Assembly: GCF_002939305.1 (NCBI RefSeq)
Contig: NZ_MVDI01000012.1
Coordinates: 1 to 64,000, forward strand
Source: Chroococcidiopsis sp. TS-821
GTDB lineage: Bacteria; Cyanobacteriota; Cyanobacteriia; Cyanobacteriales; Chroococcidiopsidaceae
Direction: 5' to 3'
Length of the DNA: 64,000 bases
Shown here piece by piece: positions 50,948 to 60,402 of the stretch; positions within the stretch are counted from its first letter, which is position 1; the number at the start of each line of letters is the position of its first letter. The position numbers were made by a program, and so were the translations under genes. Below the pieces are notes generated by a model, which ran no database searches, was not told the origin of the DNA, and saw only the letters and a list, made by a program, of their open reading frames with translations.

Positions 50948-51036
50948 AAGTTGACAGACAGGAATTGAACGCGTGCAGTATGTGACAAAGCAAATTTACT
51001 TTTACTAACTCTAGCAGATCGCTTGTCGCGAATCGT

Positions 51037-52221
51037 TTAAACTAAAGGTGAACTTAAACCTTTAAGTGGCGTAGGCGCGATCGCTTTACCTTGAACTAAG
51101 ACATGGAATCCACCAAGTCCGATAGGATCGATTAGCTGATGCAAACTATCCCTGCGCTGTAGTAGCTTTTGCACTGATGGCGGCGATGATGTCGCAAGTG
51201 CAGTAATGCGATCGCCTAATCCTAAAGCCATTAAAAACAATCCCTGCTGCGTCAAACCAACGGTCGTTAAACCACACAGTTCACCCCATGCTTGTAGTGC
51301 TGTAAAATCGACGTGCGCTGTAATATCTTGTTTTCCAACGTAAATATAAGGATTATTGTGGCGATGATGGCGATAGTAACACTGTAGCGTTCCTTGGCGA
51401 AATGGATTGTAGTAACGGCTAGCCAAATATCCATAATCGATTGTTAACAAGTAACCTCGCTGAAGGCGTGCTGCTACCGTTTTCAACCAATCTAAAGCTG
51501 CTAAATTGACTTCGCTACGATAACCTTCAGGATAAGCGGGAGAAGGTAACGCAATCTTGATGAAATCAAAGTACTCAAAAATCCTATTTGTCGAAACTTC
51601 GCCTATAACTTCTGTAAATGTCGCTTGGGGATCAGCCGTTTTCTCAGTTGTGACGTAAATTTCGCGTAATTGTCCGTTTTGAACAATAATTTGATGTACT
51701 GGGAACGCGTCTACAAGTTCATTGGAAAAACAGCAGCCGACAATTGAGTTTTCGGGAATTTCTTCAAGCGTCAGCCACTGAAGGCGACTGTGGTATTTGT
51801 GGAGTCGCTGTTGCTGTTCTTGTATCAGAGTAGGCGATCGCTCAATAATTACGTAATTAAGCGCTGCTAAAAAATCTGGATACTGCCTTTCAAGATAGTT
51901 CAAGATATCCGACGCTAGAATACCTTGACCCGCGCCCATTTCTAAAAGCGTAAAAGGAATCGGTTTTTCTAAAATTTCCCAGATTTGCAGAAATTGTTCA
52001 GCAAGTAACTCGCCAAAATCTGCGCCTAAATGCGGTGAGGTAAAAAAGTCACCTTGCTTACCAAGCTGCGTAGCGTGGGTTGTATAGTAACCGTGCTGAG
52101 GATGATACAGCACTAAATCCATATATTCTGCAAAAGTAATGCGGTGCTGCGGACTTTCTGCTATCCGCAGCGCGATCGCCTCACACAACGCCGGATGGGA
52201 GTCACTAACCAGTTGCGTCAT
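51037..52221 (-). CDS. MidA/NDUFAF7-family protein arginine methyltransferase-like protein
   Basis: This class I SAM-dependent methyltransferase has 394 residues from the ATG at 52221. The N-terminal region ITFAEYMDLVLYHPQHGYY and FFTSPHLGADFGELLAEQ are diagnostic of the MidA/NDUFAF7 (DUF185) family. The SAM loop is LLEMGAGQGILASDIL. In mitochondria NDUFAF7 dimethylates one Arg of complex I subunit NDUFS2 early in assembly. Here the gene directly follows ndhH, the NDUFS2 homologue, with stop and start overlapping as TGATG, so NdhH is the likely substrate. That role in cyanobacteria is inference. Confidence 0.9.
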   Translation of the reverse strand: MTQLVSDSHPALCEAIALRIAESPQHRITFAEYMDLVLYHPQHGYYTTHATQLGKQGDFFTSPHLGADFGELLAEQFLQIWEILEKPIPFTLLEMGAGQGILASDILNYLERQYPDFLAALNYVIIERSPTLIQEQQQRLHKYHSRLQWLTLEEIPENSIVGCCFSNELVDAFPVHQIIVQNGQLREIYVTTEKTADPQATFTEVIGEVSTNRIFEYFDFIKIALPSPAYPEGYRSEVNLAALDWLKTVAARLQRGYLLTIDYGYLASRYYNPFRQGTLQCYYRHHRHNNPYIYVGKQDITAHVDFTALQAWGELCGLTTVGLTQQGLFLMALGLGDRITALATSSPPSVQKLLQRRDSLHQLIDPIGLGGFHVLVQGKAIAPTPLKGLSSPLV

Positions 52222-53405
52222 CAACGGTCTACAGAACCCATGATGATATCTACACTACCGAGGATCGTGACGATATCGGCAACCTTCACTCCGCGGAGGA
52301 TGTGCGGCAAAATTTGCAAGTTGTTAAAATCTGCCGGACGAATCTTCCACCGCCAGGGAAAAACATTATCGTCGCCAATGATGTAGATCCCTAACTCGCC
52401 TTTACCGCTTTCAATCCGAACATAGTGTTCGCCTTTGGGGATCTTGAACGTGGGCGCGATTTTCTTACTGATGTACTGGTAATCAAATCCGTTCCACTCG
52501 GATTTCTTGCCTTCGGCTAACCGCTTCGCTTCCAAGTTCTCAAATGGTCCGCCTGGCAATCCTTTCAGTGCTTGACGCAAAATCTTGACAGATTCGCGCA
52601 TTTCCCGAATCCGCACTAAGTAGCGTGCGAAGCAATCTCCGGCTGTTTCCCAATGCACTTCCCAATCAAAATCGTCGTAGCATTCGTAGTGGTCGACTTT
52701 GCGCAAGTCCCACTTCACGCCGCTAGCGCGTAACATTGGTCCAGACAGTCCCCAGTTGATGGCTTCTTCGCGCGAGATTGTGCCTACTCCTTCCACGCGA
52801 CGGCGGAAGATGGGGTTATTGGTGATTAAGCGTTCGTATTCATCGACTTTTGGTTCAAAATAATCACAAAAGTCAAAGCACTTATCTACCCAGCCGTAGG
52901 GTAAGTCTACTGCTACGCCACCGATGCGGAAGTAGTTGTTGTTCACCATGCGATAACCTGTGGCGGCTTCCCACAGGTCATAAATCATCTCCCGTTCGCG
53001 GAAAATATAGAAAAACGGAGTTTGCGCGCCCACGTCAGCCATAAATGGTCCCAACCACAGTAAGTGATTGGCAATGCGGTTCAACTCCAGCATGATGACG
53101 CGGATGTAGCTGGCGCGTTTGGGGACAGGAATATCAGCTAACTTTTCCGGGGCGTTGACCGTAACAGCTTCATTAAACATCCCTGCGGCGTAGTCCCAGC
53201 GACTGACGTAAGGGACGTACATGATATTGGTGCGGTTTTCCGCGATTTTTTCCATTCCGCGATGCAAGTAGCCAATCACTGGCTCGCAATCGACTACATC
53301 TTCGCCATCCAAAGTGACGATAAGTCGTAGTACGCCATGCATCGAAGGATGGTGCGGACCCATGTTCAGCACCATAGGTTCCGTTCTCGTTTCAATTCTT
53401 GGCAT
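52221..53405 (-). CDS. ndhH: NAD(P)H-quinone oxidoreductase subunit H
   Basis: NdhH is the 49-kDa-type hydrophilic subunit of the thylakoid NDH-1 complex, next to the quinone site; NDH-1 serves cyclic electron flow, respiration and CO2 uptake. The 394-residue length is standard. [14 protein letters not shown] and [20 protein letters not shown] are the family signatures, and [19 protein letters not shown] closes the C-terminal part. Arg49 in HRGMEK is the position equivalent to the dimethylated Arg of mitochondrial NDUFS2. It is cotranscribed with the methyltransferase gene and is divergent from rplU. Confidence 0.97.
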   Translation of the reverse strand: MPRIETRTEPMVLNMGPHHPSMHGVLRLIVTLDGEDVVDCEPVIGYLHRGMEKIAENRTNIMYVPYVSRWDYAAGMFNEAVTVNAPEKLADIPVPKRASYIRVIMLELNRIANHLLWLGPFMADVGAQTPFFYIFREREMIYDLWEAATGYRMVNNNYFRIGGVAVDLPYGWVDKCFDFCDYFEPKVDEYERLITNNPIFRRRVEGVGTISREEAINWGLSGPMLRASGVKWDLRKVDHYECYDDFDWEVHWETAGDCFARYLVRIREMRESVKILRQALKGLPGGPFENLEAKRLAEGKKSEWNGFDYQYISKKIAPTFKIPKGEHYVRIESGKGELGIYIIGDDNVFPWRWKIRPADFNNLQILPHILRGVKVADIVTILGSVDIIMGSVDR

Positions 53406-53648
53406 AGAGCAGCAAGTTTAAGTTTTGTAGCGTTGTCTTCATTATCCCTGACAGCGATGTTTTTGTGTATTGAGAATGAGCAATTAGCTCATAGAGCTAT
53501 TTTTATTGACAAACACCCATTTTTATTAATAAGATTATAGATTGTGCTGTCTAAATCCTGCTCGGATCAGGTAAACGATTAGCAAAAGTTGGCAGCTTGA
53601 AAATCAAACTGATCAGCTACCTGTACGGCAAAGTTACGAAACTATCCC

Positions 53649-54047
53649 ATGACATACGCAATTATTGAAACCGGCGGCAAGCAATTAAGAGTAGAACCTG
53701 GTCGTTTTTACGATATCGAACGCTTAAGCGTTGAACCTAACGAGAAAGTTACTTTGGAATCAGTTTTATTTGTACAGCACGACGACGGCGTTGCGATCGG
53801 ACAGCCGTTTGTGGAAGGAGCCACTGTAGAAGGAACAGTCTTGCGTCATTTACGCGATCGCAAAGTGCTCGTGTACAAGATGAAGCCCAAAAAGAAAACA
53901 CGCAAAAAGCGGGGACATCGTCAGGAAATTACACGGTTAATGATTAATTCGATTAGCTTCAACGGTTCTGTATTTACCGCCGCAGCCGCAGCACCTGCTG
54001 AACCTGAAGCAGCTTCTGAGACAGAGTCTGCTGATGAAGCACAATAG
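53649..54047 (+). CDS. rplU: 50S ribosomal protein L21
   Basis: This 132-residue L21 starts with the standard [19 protein letters not shown]. The basic C-terminal segment [16 protein letters not shown] contacts 23S rRNA. About 25 extra acidic/Ala-rich residues follow, as in other cyanobacteria. It is the first gene of the rplU-rpmA operon, with a 24-base gap to rpmA. Confidence 0.97.
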   Translation: MTYAIIETGGKQLRVEPGRFYDIERLSVEPNEKVTLESVLFVQHDDGVAIGQPFVEGATVEGTVLRHLRDRKVLVYKMKPKKKTRKKRGHRQEITRLMINSISFNGSVFTAAAAAPAEPEAASETESADEAQ

Positions 54048-54071
54048 AAAAATAGAGATCTAGAGGAAATT

Positions 54072-54359
54072 ATGGCTCATAAGAAAGGAACGGGTAGTAC
54101 CCGCAACGGTCGTGACTCAAACGCGCAGCGTCTAGGCGTTAAGCGCTTTGGTGGAGAAACAGTTCGTGCTGGTAATATTCTGGTGCGCCAGCGCGGTACT
54201 AAATTTCACCCTGGAAATAACGTGGGTATCGGTAGCGATGACACCTTGTTTGCTCTGATTGATGGCATTGTTACTTTTGAAAGAAAGGATAGAACCCGCA
54301 AAAAAGTCAGCATTTATCCAGTAGCCACGACAGAAGCAACAACGACAACCGCATCGTAA
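54072..54359 (+). CDS. rpmA: 50S ribosomal protein L27
   Basis: This 95-residue L27 begins [20 protein letters not shown]. The N-terminal tail lies directly after Met, so no processing prepeptide as in Firmicutes is present. GAGG (54062-54065) is placed before the [23 protein letters not shown] is the core. The last ~12 residues are Thr/Ala-rich and variable. Confidence 0.97.
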   Translation: MAHKKGTGSTRNGRDSNAQRLGVKRFGGETVRAGNILVRQRGTKFHPGNNVGIGSDDTLFALIDGIVTFERKDRTRKKVSIYPVATTEATTTTAS

Positions 54360-54382
54360 AAGATGCTCAACAGAACAACAGG

Positions 54383-54401
54383 GGTTAGGCATTGCCTAGC
54401 C
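54383..54401 (+). terminator. Hairpin after rpmA
   Basis: GGTTAGGC-ATT-GCCTAGCC forms an eight-pair stem with one G-U pair, 24 bases after the rpmA stop. Only a short T-rich stretch (TCTATTAGTATT) follows. It lies between convergent genes and may act on both strands. Confidence 0.5.
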
Positions 54402-54421
54402 TCTATTAGTATTACCTGCCC

Positions 54422-54856
54422 TTAGAGTTGCCAATAAACCCAATTTTGTACGAATGCGCCCAGCGCCAAACCCGCAATCGAAACAGCAGTCATTATCCAG
54501 AAAATTTGAGTTTCACTCCACCCTGCCGTTTGAGCATCTAAGCGAAACAATATAGCTGCAGATACAGCAACTAAACCATGCGCGAATATATGAAACCAGG
54601 AGATAATCAGGACAGTTAAAAAAGCGCCGATAACGGCGGCAAAAAAAGCTCTGGTGTCTGACTTAAACAAAAGTCCTAAGTCATTTCTGATGTGAGACCA
54701 CGGCGAAGACAGGAGGAGGGAAAGCAAGAAAATACCAATAACAATGATTACCCAAGCTGCTACCGGATCTGCAAATGCTTCTAGCAGCCACCCCAAGGTG
54801 ATATACGTTAATAACAACAATGTAAAAGCTACCCAGGGAACTTTTAAGCTTAGCAT
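54422..54856 (-). CDS. Hypothetical membrane protein with four to five helices
   Basis: From the ATG at 54856 this is a 144-residue, strongly hydrophobic protein with helices around 5-25, 30-50, 68-90, 92-105 and 118-138. WFHIFAHGLVAVSAAILFRLD is a distinctive inner segment. A TTG start at 54874 would add six residues. No family or motif is recognised. It is transcribed alone, convergent with rpmA. Confidence 0.65.
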   Translation of the reverse strand: MLSLKVPWVAFTLLLLTYITLGWLLEAFADPVAAWVIIVIGIFLLSLLLSSPWSHIRNDLGLLFKSDTRAFFAAVIGAFLTVLIISWFHIFAHGLVAVSAAILFRLDAQTAGWSETQIFWIMTAVSIAGLALGAFVQNWVYWQL

Positions 54857-55193
54857 CAGACAGGCAAGCAACAAGTCTTATCTATTTAGGTGGCGATCGC
54901 AAAGGCGAGAAGAAGCGCTTTCTAATGAAAATAGATCTTCTATATCTTTGTTTCTTCTAACTTTTTATTTAAGCAGCAGTCGTATTCTACCTCGACTCAT
55001 AGCATTATTGATAGCGCCATTTCGCATCCTGGAGGTTTTCACACTCCTGTGAAAATTCTATGATTAAGGATCGCAGCACTATTACTTTACTTATGTACTG
55101 ATGTATCAAAAAACTTATTAACTGTGTTCGTAAACATTTGTAAACTGTTATGAGTGACATTGATAGAGTGTCAGATTGTCTTAAGGAATTCTC
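54857..55193. other. Spacer between divergent membrane gene and cruF
   Basis: These 337 bases of AT-rich sequence should hold promoters for both neighbours. Apart from one HIP1 octamer near 54893 no site was recognised. Confidence 0.4.
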
Positions 55194-56108
55194 ATGAAGC
55201 AACTTGTTATTGCTGAACGCTACTGCTTAATCGGTCATATTTTGGCAAAGACTTTTGGACTAGCAGGGTTGCTCCTAGTCGTACCGCACGCGGATGCCAT
55301 CTTACGTTTACTGCCAGATGGGCAAAGTTTATTTCAATGGAGTGTGGAAAAATCAATGGCAGGAGGCGGCGTCACAGATATCCTGTTTGGGTTAGCCGCT
55401 GTCTCGATTTTTGCCTATCGCACGGTCGGGATGCGGCTGACATTAGCCTTTATGCTGCCAGCCATTTCAATATCTTTGACGAGTGAATTATTAGGAACAG
55501 GCACTGGATTTCCGTTTGGGGATTACAGCTACCTCAGCGGATTAGGATACAAAATTGCGGGGCTAGTTCCTTTTACTATCCCGCTGTCTTGGTTTTATAT
55601 GGGTTTTTCTTCCTATTTAATTGCTAGTGTTGCTTTAAATTCCGATAAATCAAACTGGTTACGCCAAGTAAGTGCAGTTCTCTTGGGTGCGATGTTGTTT
55701 ACTGCTTGGGATTTTGCGCTAGAACCAGCAATGAGTCAAACAACATTTCCATTTTGGTATTGGGCAGAACCAGGAGCGTTCTTTGGAACACCTTATCGTA
55801 ATTATTTAGGTTGGTATGGCACGAGTGCCTTATTTATGAGTGTAGCTGCCCTCTTGTGGCGAAATCCGCGCTTAAATTTAAAGCGATCGCAACTTGTCGT
55901 TCCCCTAATTGTCTACTTAAGTAACGTTGCGTTTGCTGCTGCTATTAGCCTAGCTTTTGGATTTTGGTTTCCCGTCGCTTTAGGTCTCATTTTTGGTGTC
56001 ATCCCAGTAATTTTCCTTTGGTGGATAGCACAACCCAGTACAGACGCTGTTACAGAAGCTAAGACAGGAGTTGTCAACAATCCTTCGGTAAAAATTGCCT
56101 TGAAGTAA
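55194..56108 (+). CDS. cruF: Carotenoid 1',2'-hydratase CruF
   Basis: CruF hydrates the psi-end of gamma-carotene derivatives, a step towards myxoxanthophyll (myxol glycoside). This 304-residue integral membrane protein of the DUF422 family has about seven helices and the conserved polar stretches FPFGDYSYLSGLGYKIAGLVPF, TAWDFALEPAMSQ (with Asp and Glu) and YWAEPGAFFGTPYRNYLGWYG. The next gene, three bases on, is the glycosyltransferase that acts on the product. Confidence 0.9.
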   Translation: MKQLVIAERYCLIGHILAKTFGLAGLLLVVPHADAILRLLPDGQSLFQWSVEKSMAGGGVTDILFGLAAVSIFAYRTVGMRLTLAFMLPAISISLTSELLGTGTGFPFGDYSYLSGLGYKIAGLVPFTIPLSWFYMGFSSYLIASVALNSDKSNWLRQVSAVLLGAMLFTAWDFALEPAMSQTTFPFWYWAEPGAFFGTPYRNYLGWYGTSALFMSVAALLWRNPRLNLKRSQLVVPLIVYLSNVAFAAAISLAFGFWFPVALGLIFGVIPVIFLWWIAQPSTDAVTEAKTGVVNNPSVKIALK

Positions 56109-56111
56109 GCC

Positions 56112-57317
56112 GTGCGGGGAGTAGATGTGGTCAGCTGGTTAATTCAAGGCGCTATGGCATTATTATTCCTACTTCTTCAAATACCAGCAACGGCAGTTTT
56201 GCTGTCGCGTTTGCTCAAAGGTCCCAGTCGCCATCCTCCGCTGGAACCAACCTTGGCGACACCCGATTTATTAGGAAGTGTCAGTGTTGTAGTTCCGACT
56301 TTAAATGAAGCTGACCGCATTAGTCCCTGTTTAGATGGGTTAAGCCGGCAAAGCTATGAAGTGCGAGAAGTGATTGTTGTCGATAGCAACTCGCAGGATG
56401 GCACGCCAGACTTAGTGAAGGCGGCGCAAAAAAACGATCCGCGCTTTCGGTTAATGACCGACGATCCTTTACCCACTGGCTGGGTAGGACGTCCTTGGGC
56501 TTTACACAACGGCTTTCTACACAGTTCTGAACACAGCGAGTGGTTTTTAGGCATGGATGCCGATACTCAACCGCATCCTGGCTTGGTTGCCAGCCTTGTG
56601 AAAACGGCTCAAACTGAAGGCTATGACTTGCTATCTTTATCACCGCAATTTATTTTGAAGTCTCCTGGAGAGTGCTGGTTGCAACCGGCGTTGTTAATGA
56701 CGCTGCTCTACAGGTTTGAAAGTGCGGGTGTCGATAGTTCAGTCGCCGAAAGAGTGATGGCGAACGGGCAGTGTTTTTTGTGTCGGCGGGCGGTATTAGC
56801 TCAAGTAGGCGGCTATAGCAGCGCCAAAAGTTCGTTTTGTGATGACGTGACTTTGGCACGAAATATCTCATCACAAGGCTTCCGTGTGGGATTTTTGGAT
56901 GGTGCTAAGGTGTTTAAGGTGAGGATGTATGAAGGCGCAGTCCAAACCTGGCAAGAGTGGGGGCGATCGCTTGATTTAAAAGACGCGTCTTCACCTGCGG
57001 CTTTGTGGTGGGATTTGTGGCTACTTTTTGCCGTGCAAGCCTTACCCTTACCGATTGTTCTTAGCTATTTGCTTTTTTTGCCGTCTACACCTTCGCCTTT
57101 TTTACTAGCATTGCTCGGACTCAATGTATTTTTACTCGTTGTCCGCTTTGCTTTGTTGTTGGCGATCGCGCCTTCGTACGATCGCTCGCAAGCACGAGGA
57201 GGTTGGTTATTCTGGTTGTCACCTTTTGCCGATCCTTTGGCGGTACTGCGGATTTTCTTATCGGCTTTTCGCACGCCTACTCAGTGGCGGGGTCGCCAGT
57301 ATGGTCATCCGAGTTAA
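56112..57317 (+). CDS. cruG: Carotenoid glycosyltransferase CruG
   Basis: This 401-residue family 2 glycosyltransferase is the probable 2'-O-glycosyl transferase for myxol. An N-terminal membrane helix (~8-28) precedes the GT2 core: SVVVPTLNEADRI, VVDSNSQDGT, the DxD-like GMDADTQPHPG, and CDDVTLARN. Two or three C-terminal helices (~300-345, ~370-390) follow. The start is GTG at 56112. Adjacency to cruF, as in Synechococcus, supports the call. The 3' end overlaps the convergent rnhA gene by 41 bases. Confidence 0.88.
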   Translation: MRGVDVVSWLIQGAMALLFLLLQIPATAVLLSRLLKGPSRHPPLEPTLATPDLLGSVSVVVPTLNEADRISPCLDGLSRQSYEVREVIVVDSNSQDGTPDLVKAAQKNDPRFRLMTDDPLPTGWVGRPWALHNGFLHSSEHSEWFLGMDADTQPHPGLVASLVKTAQTEGYDLLSLSPQFILKSPGECWLQPALLMTLLYRFESAGVDSSVAERVMANGQCFLCRRAVLAQVGGYSSAKSSFCDDVTLARNISSQGFRVGFLDGAKVFKVRMYEGAVQTWQEWGRSLDLKDASSPAALWWDLWLLFAVQALPLPIVLSYLLFLPSTPSPFLLALLGLNVFLLVVRFALLLAIAPSYDRSQARGGWLFWLSPFADPLAVLRIFLSAFRTPTQWRGRQYGHPS

Positions 57318-58170
57318 CTTGATCTGCGCGTTCTAACTCCCACAGAATTTGGTTGCCTTCGCGGCGGACGCGCGACACAATCCAATTGCGCCAGCGCCAT
57401 TCGTCACCGCGGCTTGTGACTGCGCTGGCGTGGACATCCATAAGATCCGCTAGTTCAGAACTTGTGATTAAGTAACCCTTCGCCGCGATTTCGTCAGCAA
57501 TTCGTAAGGTTTCGACTAAGCTGCGCAGCAGTGCCACTCTCGTCTCGCGGGGAATTTCTTCACTGTTGACAACGGAGTTTGGTGCGCTAGATTCTATCAT
57601 GGTCATATCTGAGACAAGGTGGCTAGAAGTAGTTGTTTCGTAAGTTATCGTAGATTGTGGTACGCAATCAGATACTTCTGTTACTAGTACAGAATCTAAT
57701 TTCGGTTGTTGCAGCGTTGGAGTTTTACCTGTAGCAAACGCCCGCGCAATTTCGTCACAGCGTTCGTTGCCTATGTTACCCGCGTGACCTCGAACGTACT
57801 GCCATTGCACATTCTTGGTGTTTCTTGCGTCAAGAATTTCCCAGAGGTCTTGATTGAGTACGGGCTTTCCTTGGGCTGTTTTCCAACCTTTCTTTTTCCA
57901 ACCTTTTACCCATTGTGTAATGCCTTTAATCAGGTACTCACTATCGGTATATAAGGTAATTGGTTCGTTTGTCGGTACGGTTGAGAGCAGTTCTAGTGCG
58001 GCGATCGCAGCTTGCATTTCCATGCGATTATTCGTCGTTTGCGCTTCGTAACCACCGAGTTCCTGAACTGAACCATCCGCAAAGTAAATAACAACCGCCC
58101 AACCGCCAGGACCAGGGTTGCCCGTGCAGGCTCCATCTGTATATATGCTTTTGATTGTATGAGCAGGCAT
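57277..58170 (-). CDS. rnhA: Ribonuclease HI with C-terminal cyanobacterial HTH-like domain
   Basis: Residues 1-150 are a complete RNase HI, which cuts RNA in RNA-DNA hybrids: Asp12 (YTDGACTGNPGPGGW), Glu51 (NNRMEMQAA), Asp76 (LYTDSEYL), His129 and Asp139 (RGHAGNIGNERCDE). A Ser/Thr-rich linker follows (~150-205). The rest (~206-285) holds a second domain with GYLITSSELADLMDVHASAV and WRWRNWIVSRVRREGNQILW. It looks like a winged-helix or HTH unit and resembles small cyanobacterial proteins found alone. Normal RNase HI is ~155 residues, so this is a fusion. Internal Met189 or Met191 might allow the tail to be made separately. Confidence 0.9.
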   Translation of the reverse strand: MPAHTIKSIYTDGACTGNPGPGGWAVVIYFADGSVQELGGYEAQTTNNRMEMQAAIAALELLSTVPTNEPITLYTDSEYLIKGITQWVKGWKKKGWKTAQGKPVLNQDLWEILDARNTKNVQWQYVRGHAGNIGNERCDEIARAFATGKTPTLQQPKLDSVLVTEVSDCVPQSTITYETTTSSHLVSDMTMIESSAPNSVVNSEEIPRETRVALLRSLVETLRIADEIAAKGYLITSSELADLMDVHASAVTSRGDEWRWRNWIVSRVRREGNQILWELERADQVNSDDHTGDPATE

Positions 58171-58512
58171 ATAGAAATTGAAACGTTAAGGAAGCGGGTG
58201 AAAATAAAAAGTCGGTAACTGGTAACTGGTCATTGGCAATTATATTTATTCGCAATTACCTGTTTCCATGACCCAAAGCCAAACTACGTCCACCAACTTA
58301 TATCCGAAAGTGAAGGACTATTAAGGCTAGCACAATTACGTGCCTGTCTTCTACCTATTTTTCTGCGGGCGAGTTACCTTATTAGTATGTTTGTTCTAGT
58401 TTGAAGGTTGAGCATCAAATTAGCGTGATAAAAATTACACTTCCCCGCTAATTGCCAAATGATTACATTATAATTCTCCTCTGCTGCCTCTGCTTCCCTA
58501 CTCCTCTGCCCC
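58171..58512. repeat. rnhA-dnaX spacer with two dispersed repeat types
   Basis: These 342 bases carry a GGTAACTGGTAACTGG unit and an inverted CAATTACC word (58211-58270), akin to the elements at 5295 and 8036. A pyrimidine-rich CTCCTCTGCTGCCTCTGC tract (58475-58512) runs directly up to the dnaX ATG. The tract is the complement of the purine-rich repeats elsewhere. Promoters are not recognised. Confidence 0.45.
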
Positions 58513-60402
58513 ATGTACGAGCCACTACACCACAAATATCGACCCCAACGCTTTGCTGAACTCGTGGGACAAGAAGCGATCGCCACAACCCTGAGTAATG
58601 CTGTCCGTACTGGTAGAATTGCGCCTGCCTATTTATTTACAGGACCGCGCGGTACAGGGAAAACCTCTAGCGCCCGTATTTTAGCAAAATCACTGAATTG
58701 TTTAGCAACTGATGTGCCTACTGAAACACCTTGTGGTAAGTGTGAAGTGTGTCGGGGAATTGCAAATGGTTCGGCGTTAGATGTCATTGAAATTGATGCG
58801 GCGAGTAACACAGGGGTAGACAATATTCGAGAAATCATCGAGCGATCGCAGTTTGCCCCGGTGCAGTGTCGCTACAAAGTATATGCGATCGACGAATGCC
58901 ACATGCTGAGTACCGCAGCATTCAACGCCTTACTCAAAACGCTCGAAGAACCACCACCACGCGTTGTTTTTGTGTTAGCAACAACTGATCCCCAACGGGT
59001 TTTACCGACAATTATTTCGCGCTGTCAGCGGTTCGATTTTCGTCGCATTCCTTTAGAAGCAATGGTGCAGCATCTTCAAGCGATCGCCGTTAAAGAACAA
59101 ATCCCAATCACGCGTGAAGCTTTAACTTTGATAGCACAACTATCCCAAGGAGGACTACGCGATGCTGAGAGTTTGTTGGATCAATTAAGTTTATTACCAG
59201 AAGTAACCGTAGAGCGCGTTTGGGATTTAGTCGGTGCGGTAGCAGAGCCAGATTTACTTGCGTTACTCGACGCGATCGCCCAAAATAATCCAGAACAACT
59301 GCTCGATCGTACGCGTCAATTACTAGAACGCGGTAGAGAACCGTTAACGATCTTGCAAAATCTGACAAGTTGCTATCGCGATTTGCTGATTGCCAAAACC
59401 GCACCTCACCGTAATGACTTGGTTGCGTGTACTGCGACAACATGGCAAGCAATGTGCGATTTAGTGCAGCAGTGGGAAATCGCAACAATTCTTGACGGAC
59501 AAAAAAATCTCAAAGCCAGTGAAGCGCAAATTAAAACTTCCACGCAACCCCGATTGTGGTTAGAGGTGACACTGCTGGGATTATTACCGACAACCAGTAC
59601 GCCTCAATCGTCGCTAGTTGCTACTCATCGCAATCTCAGCAATTCCCAAACTCCATCCCCAGTCAAAGACACTCCACAACCACAAACACCGCCACAACAA
59701 GAAGTCGTTGAAACCATCTCACCACCACCGCCGATTGTTCGCCAACATCCAGATGTTCGCACGGAGGAAGATAAAGCCGTTGAAATTCATACGGATGTTG
59801 ACCTCGAGCAAGTTTGGCAACAAGTGCTGCAAAACTTACCTTTACCCAGTAAAGCACTGTTTAAAGAACACGGCAGCTTAGTTGCGATTCGCGAACAACA
59901 AGCGTCGATTGGAATTCGTTCGGCAAAGTTACTTAAAATTGCTCAAACTAAAGTAGCCGATTTGGAAACAGCATTTGGAAAATTATACGATCGCAAAGTA
60001 AAAGTACAACTTGAAGTTGCCACGACTCATCAGCCGCAGGCGAATTCTTCTCAGGAGGTCACACCGCCGCCTACCCGAAAGCCACCGGTAAATAGCGAGC
60101 CTGAAACAACTGCATCAGCATCGAGTGCGACGTCTACTTTAATTAAACGTGAACCTGCGATTGCACCCCAAACTCTTGCTGAAACACAATCCGAGTCTAT
60201 TTCAACTCCTGAATCTCCTGAACCTGCAACCGACGATGTCGCGATCGCGGCGCAACGTTTAGCCGAGTTTTTTAAAGGCGAAGTTTTACAACTAGACGAC
60301 GATCGCGTGTTTACCCAGCCAATAACAACAAGCAGCCTACCACCGCAGGCTGCTTCAGATTGGGATGATGTGGATGAAGATACTGCCGAATTTGACTTTT
60401 AA
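58513..60402 (+). CDS. dnaX: DNA polymerase III subunits gamma/tau
   Basis: DnaX is the clamp-loader ATPase of the replicase. The 629-residue protein has YLFTGPRGTGKTSSARI (Walker A), the zinc-binding Cys set with CGKCEVC, YAIDECHMLS (Walker B) and sensor 1 LATTDPQRVLPTIISRCQRF with the SRC finger. Domain III ends near 365. A Pro/Thr/Gln-rich linker leads to a second globular region (~435-505), then a low-complexity tail with an acidic end. No intein is present. The stop overlaps the convergent mgdA-like stop. Confidence 0.95.
   Translation: MYEPLHHKYRPQRFAELVGQEAIATTLSNAVRTGRIAPAYLFTGPRGTGKTSSARILAKSLNCLATDVPTETPCGKCEVCRGIANGSALDVIEIDAASNTGVDNIREIIERSQFAPVQCRYKVYAIDECHMLSTAAFNALLKTLEEPPPRVVFVLATTDPQRVLPTIISRCQRFDFRRIPLEAMVQHLQAIAVKEQIPITREALTLIAQLSQGGLRDAESLLDQLSLLPEVTVERVWDLVGAVAEPDLLALLDAIAQNNPEQLLDRTRQLLERGREPLTILQNLTSCYRDLLIAKTAPHRNDLVACTATTWQAMCDLVQQWEIATILDGQKNLKASEAQIKTSTQPRLWLEVTLLGLLPTTSTPQSSLVATHRNLSNSQTPSPVKDTPQPQTPPQQEVVETISPPPPIVRQHPDVRTEEDKAVEIHTDVDLEQVWQQVLQNLPLPSKALFKEHGSLVAIREQQASIGIRSAKLLKIAQTKVADLETAFGKLYDRKVKVQLEVATTHQPQANSSQEVTPPPTRKPPVNSEPETTASASSATSTLIKREPAIAPQTLAETQSESISTPESPEPATDDVAIAAQRLAEFFKGEVLQLDDDRVFTQPITTSSLPPQAASDWDDVDEDTAEFDF

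Noticed and set aside
59501-59507. A7 run in dnaX as a possible frameshift site producing a gamma form
   Set aside because: Slippage near residue 331 would cut inside domain III, before the place where gamma should end, and no stimulating hairpin or upstream Shine-Dalgarno was evident.
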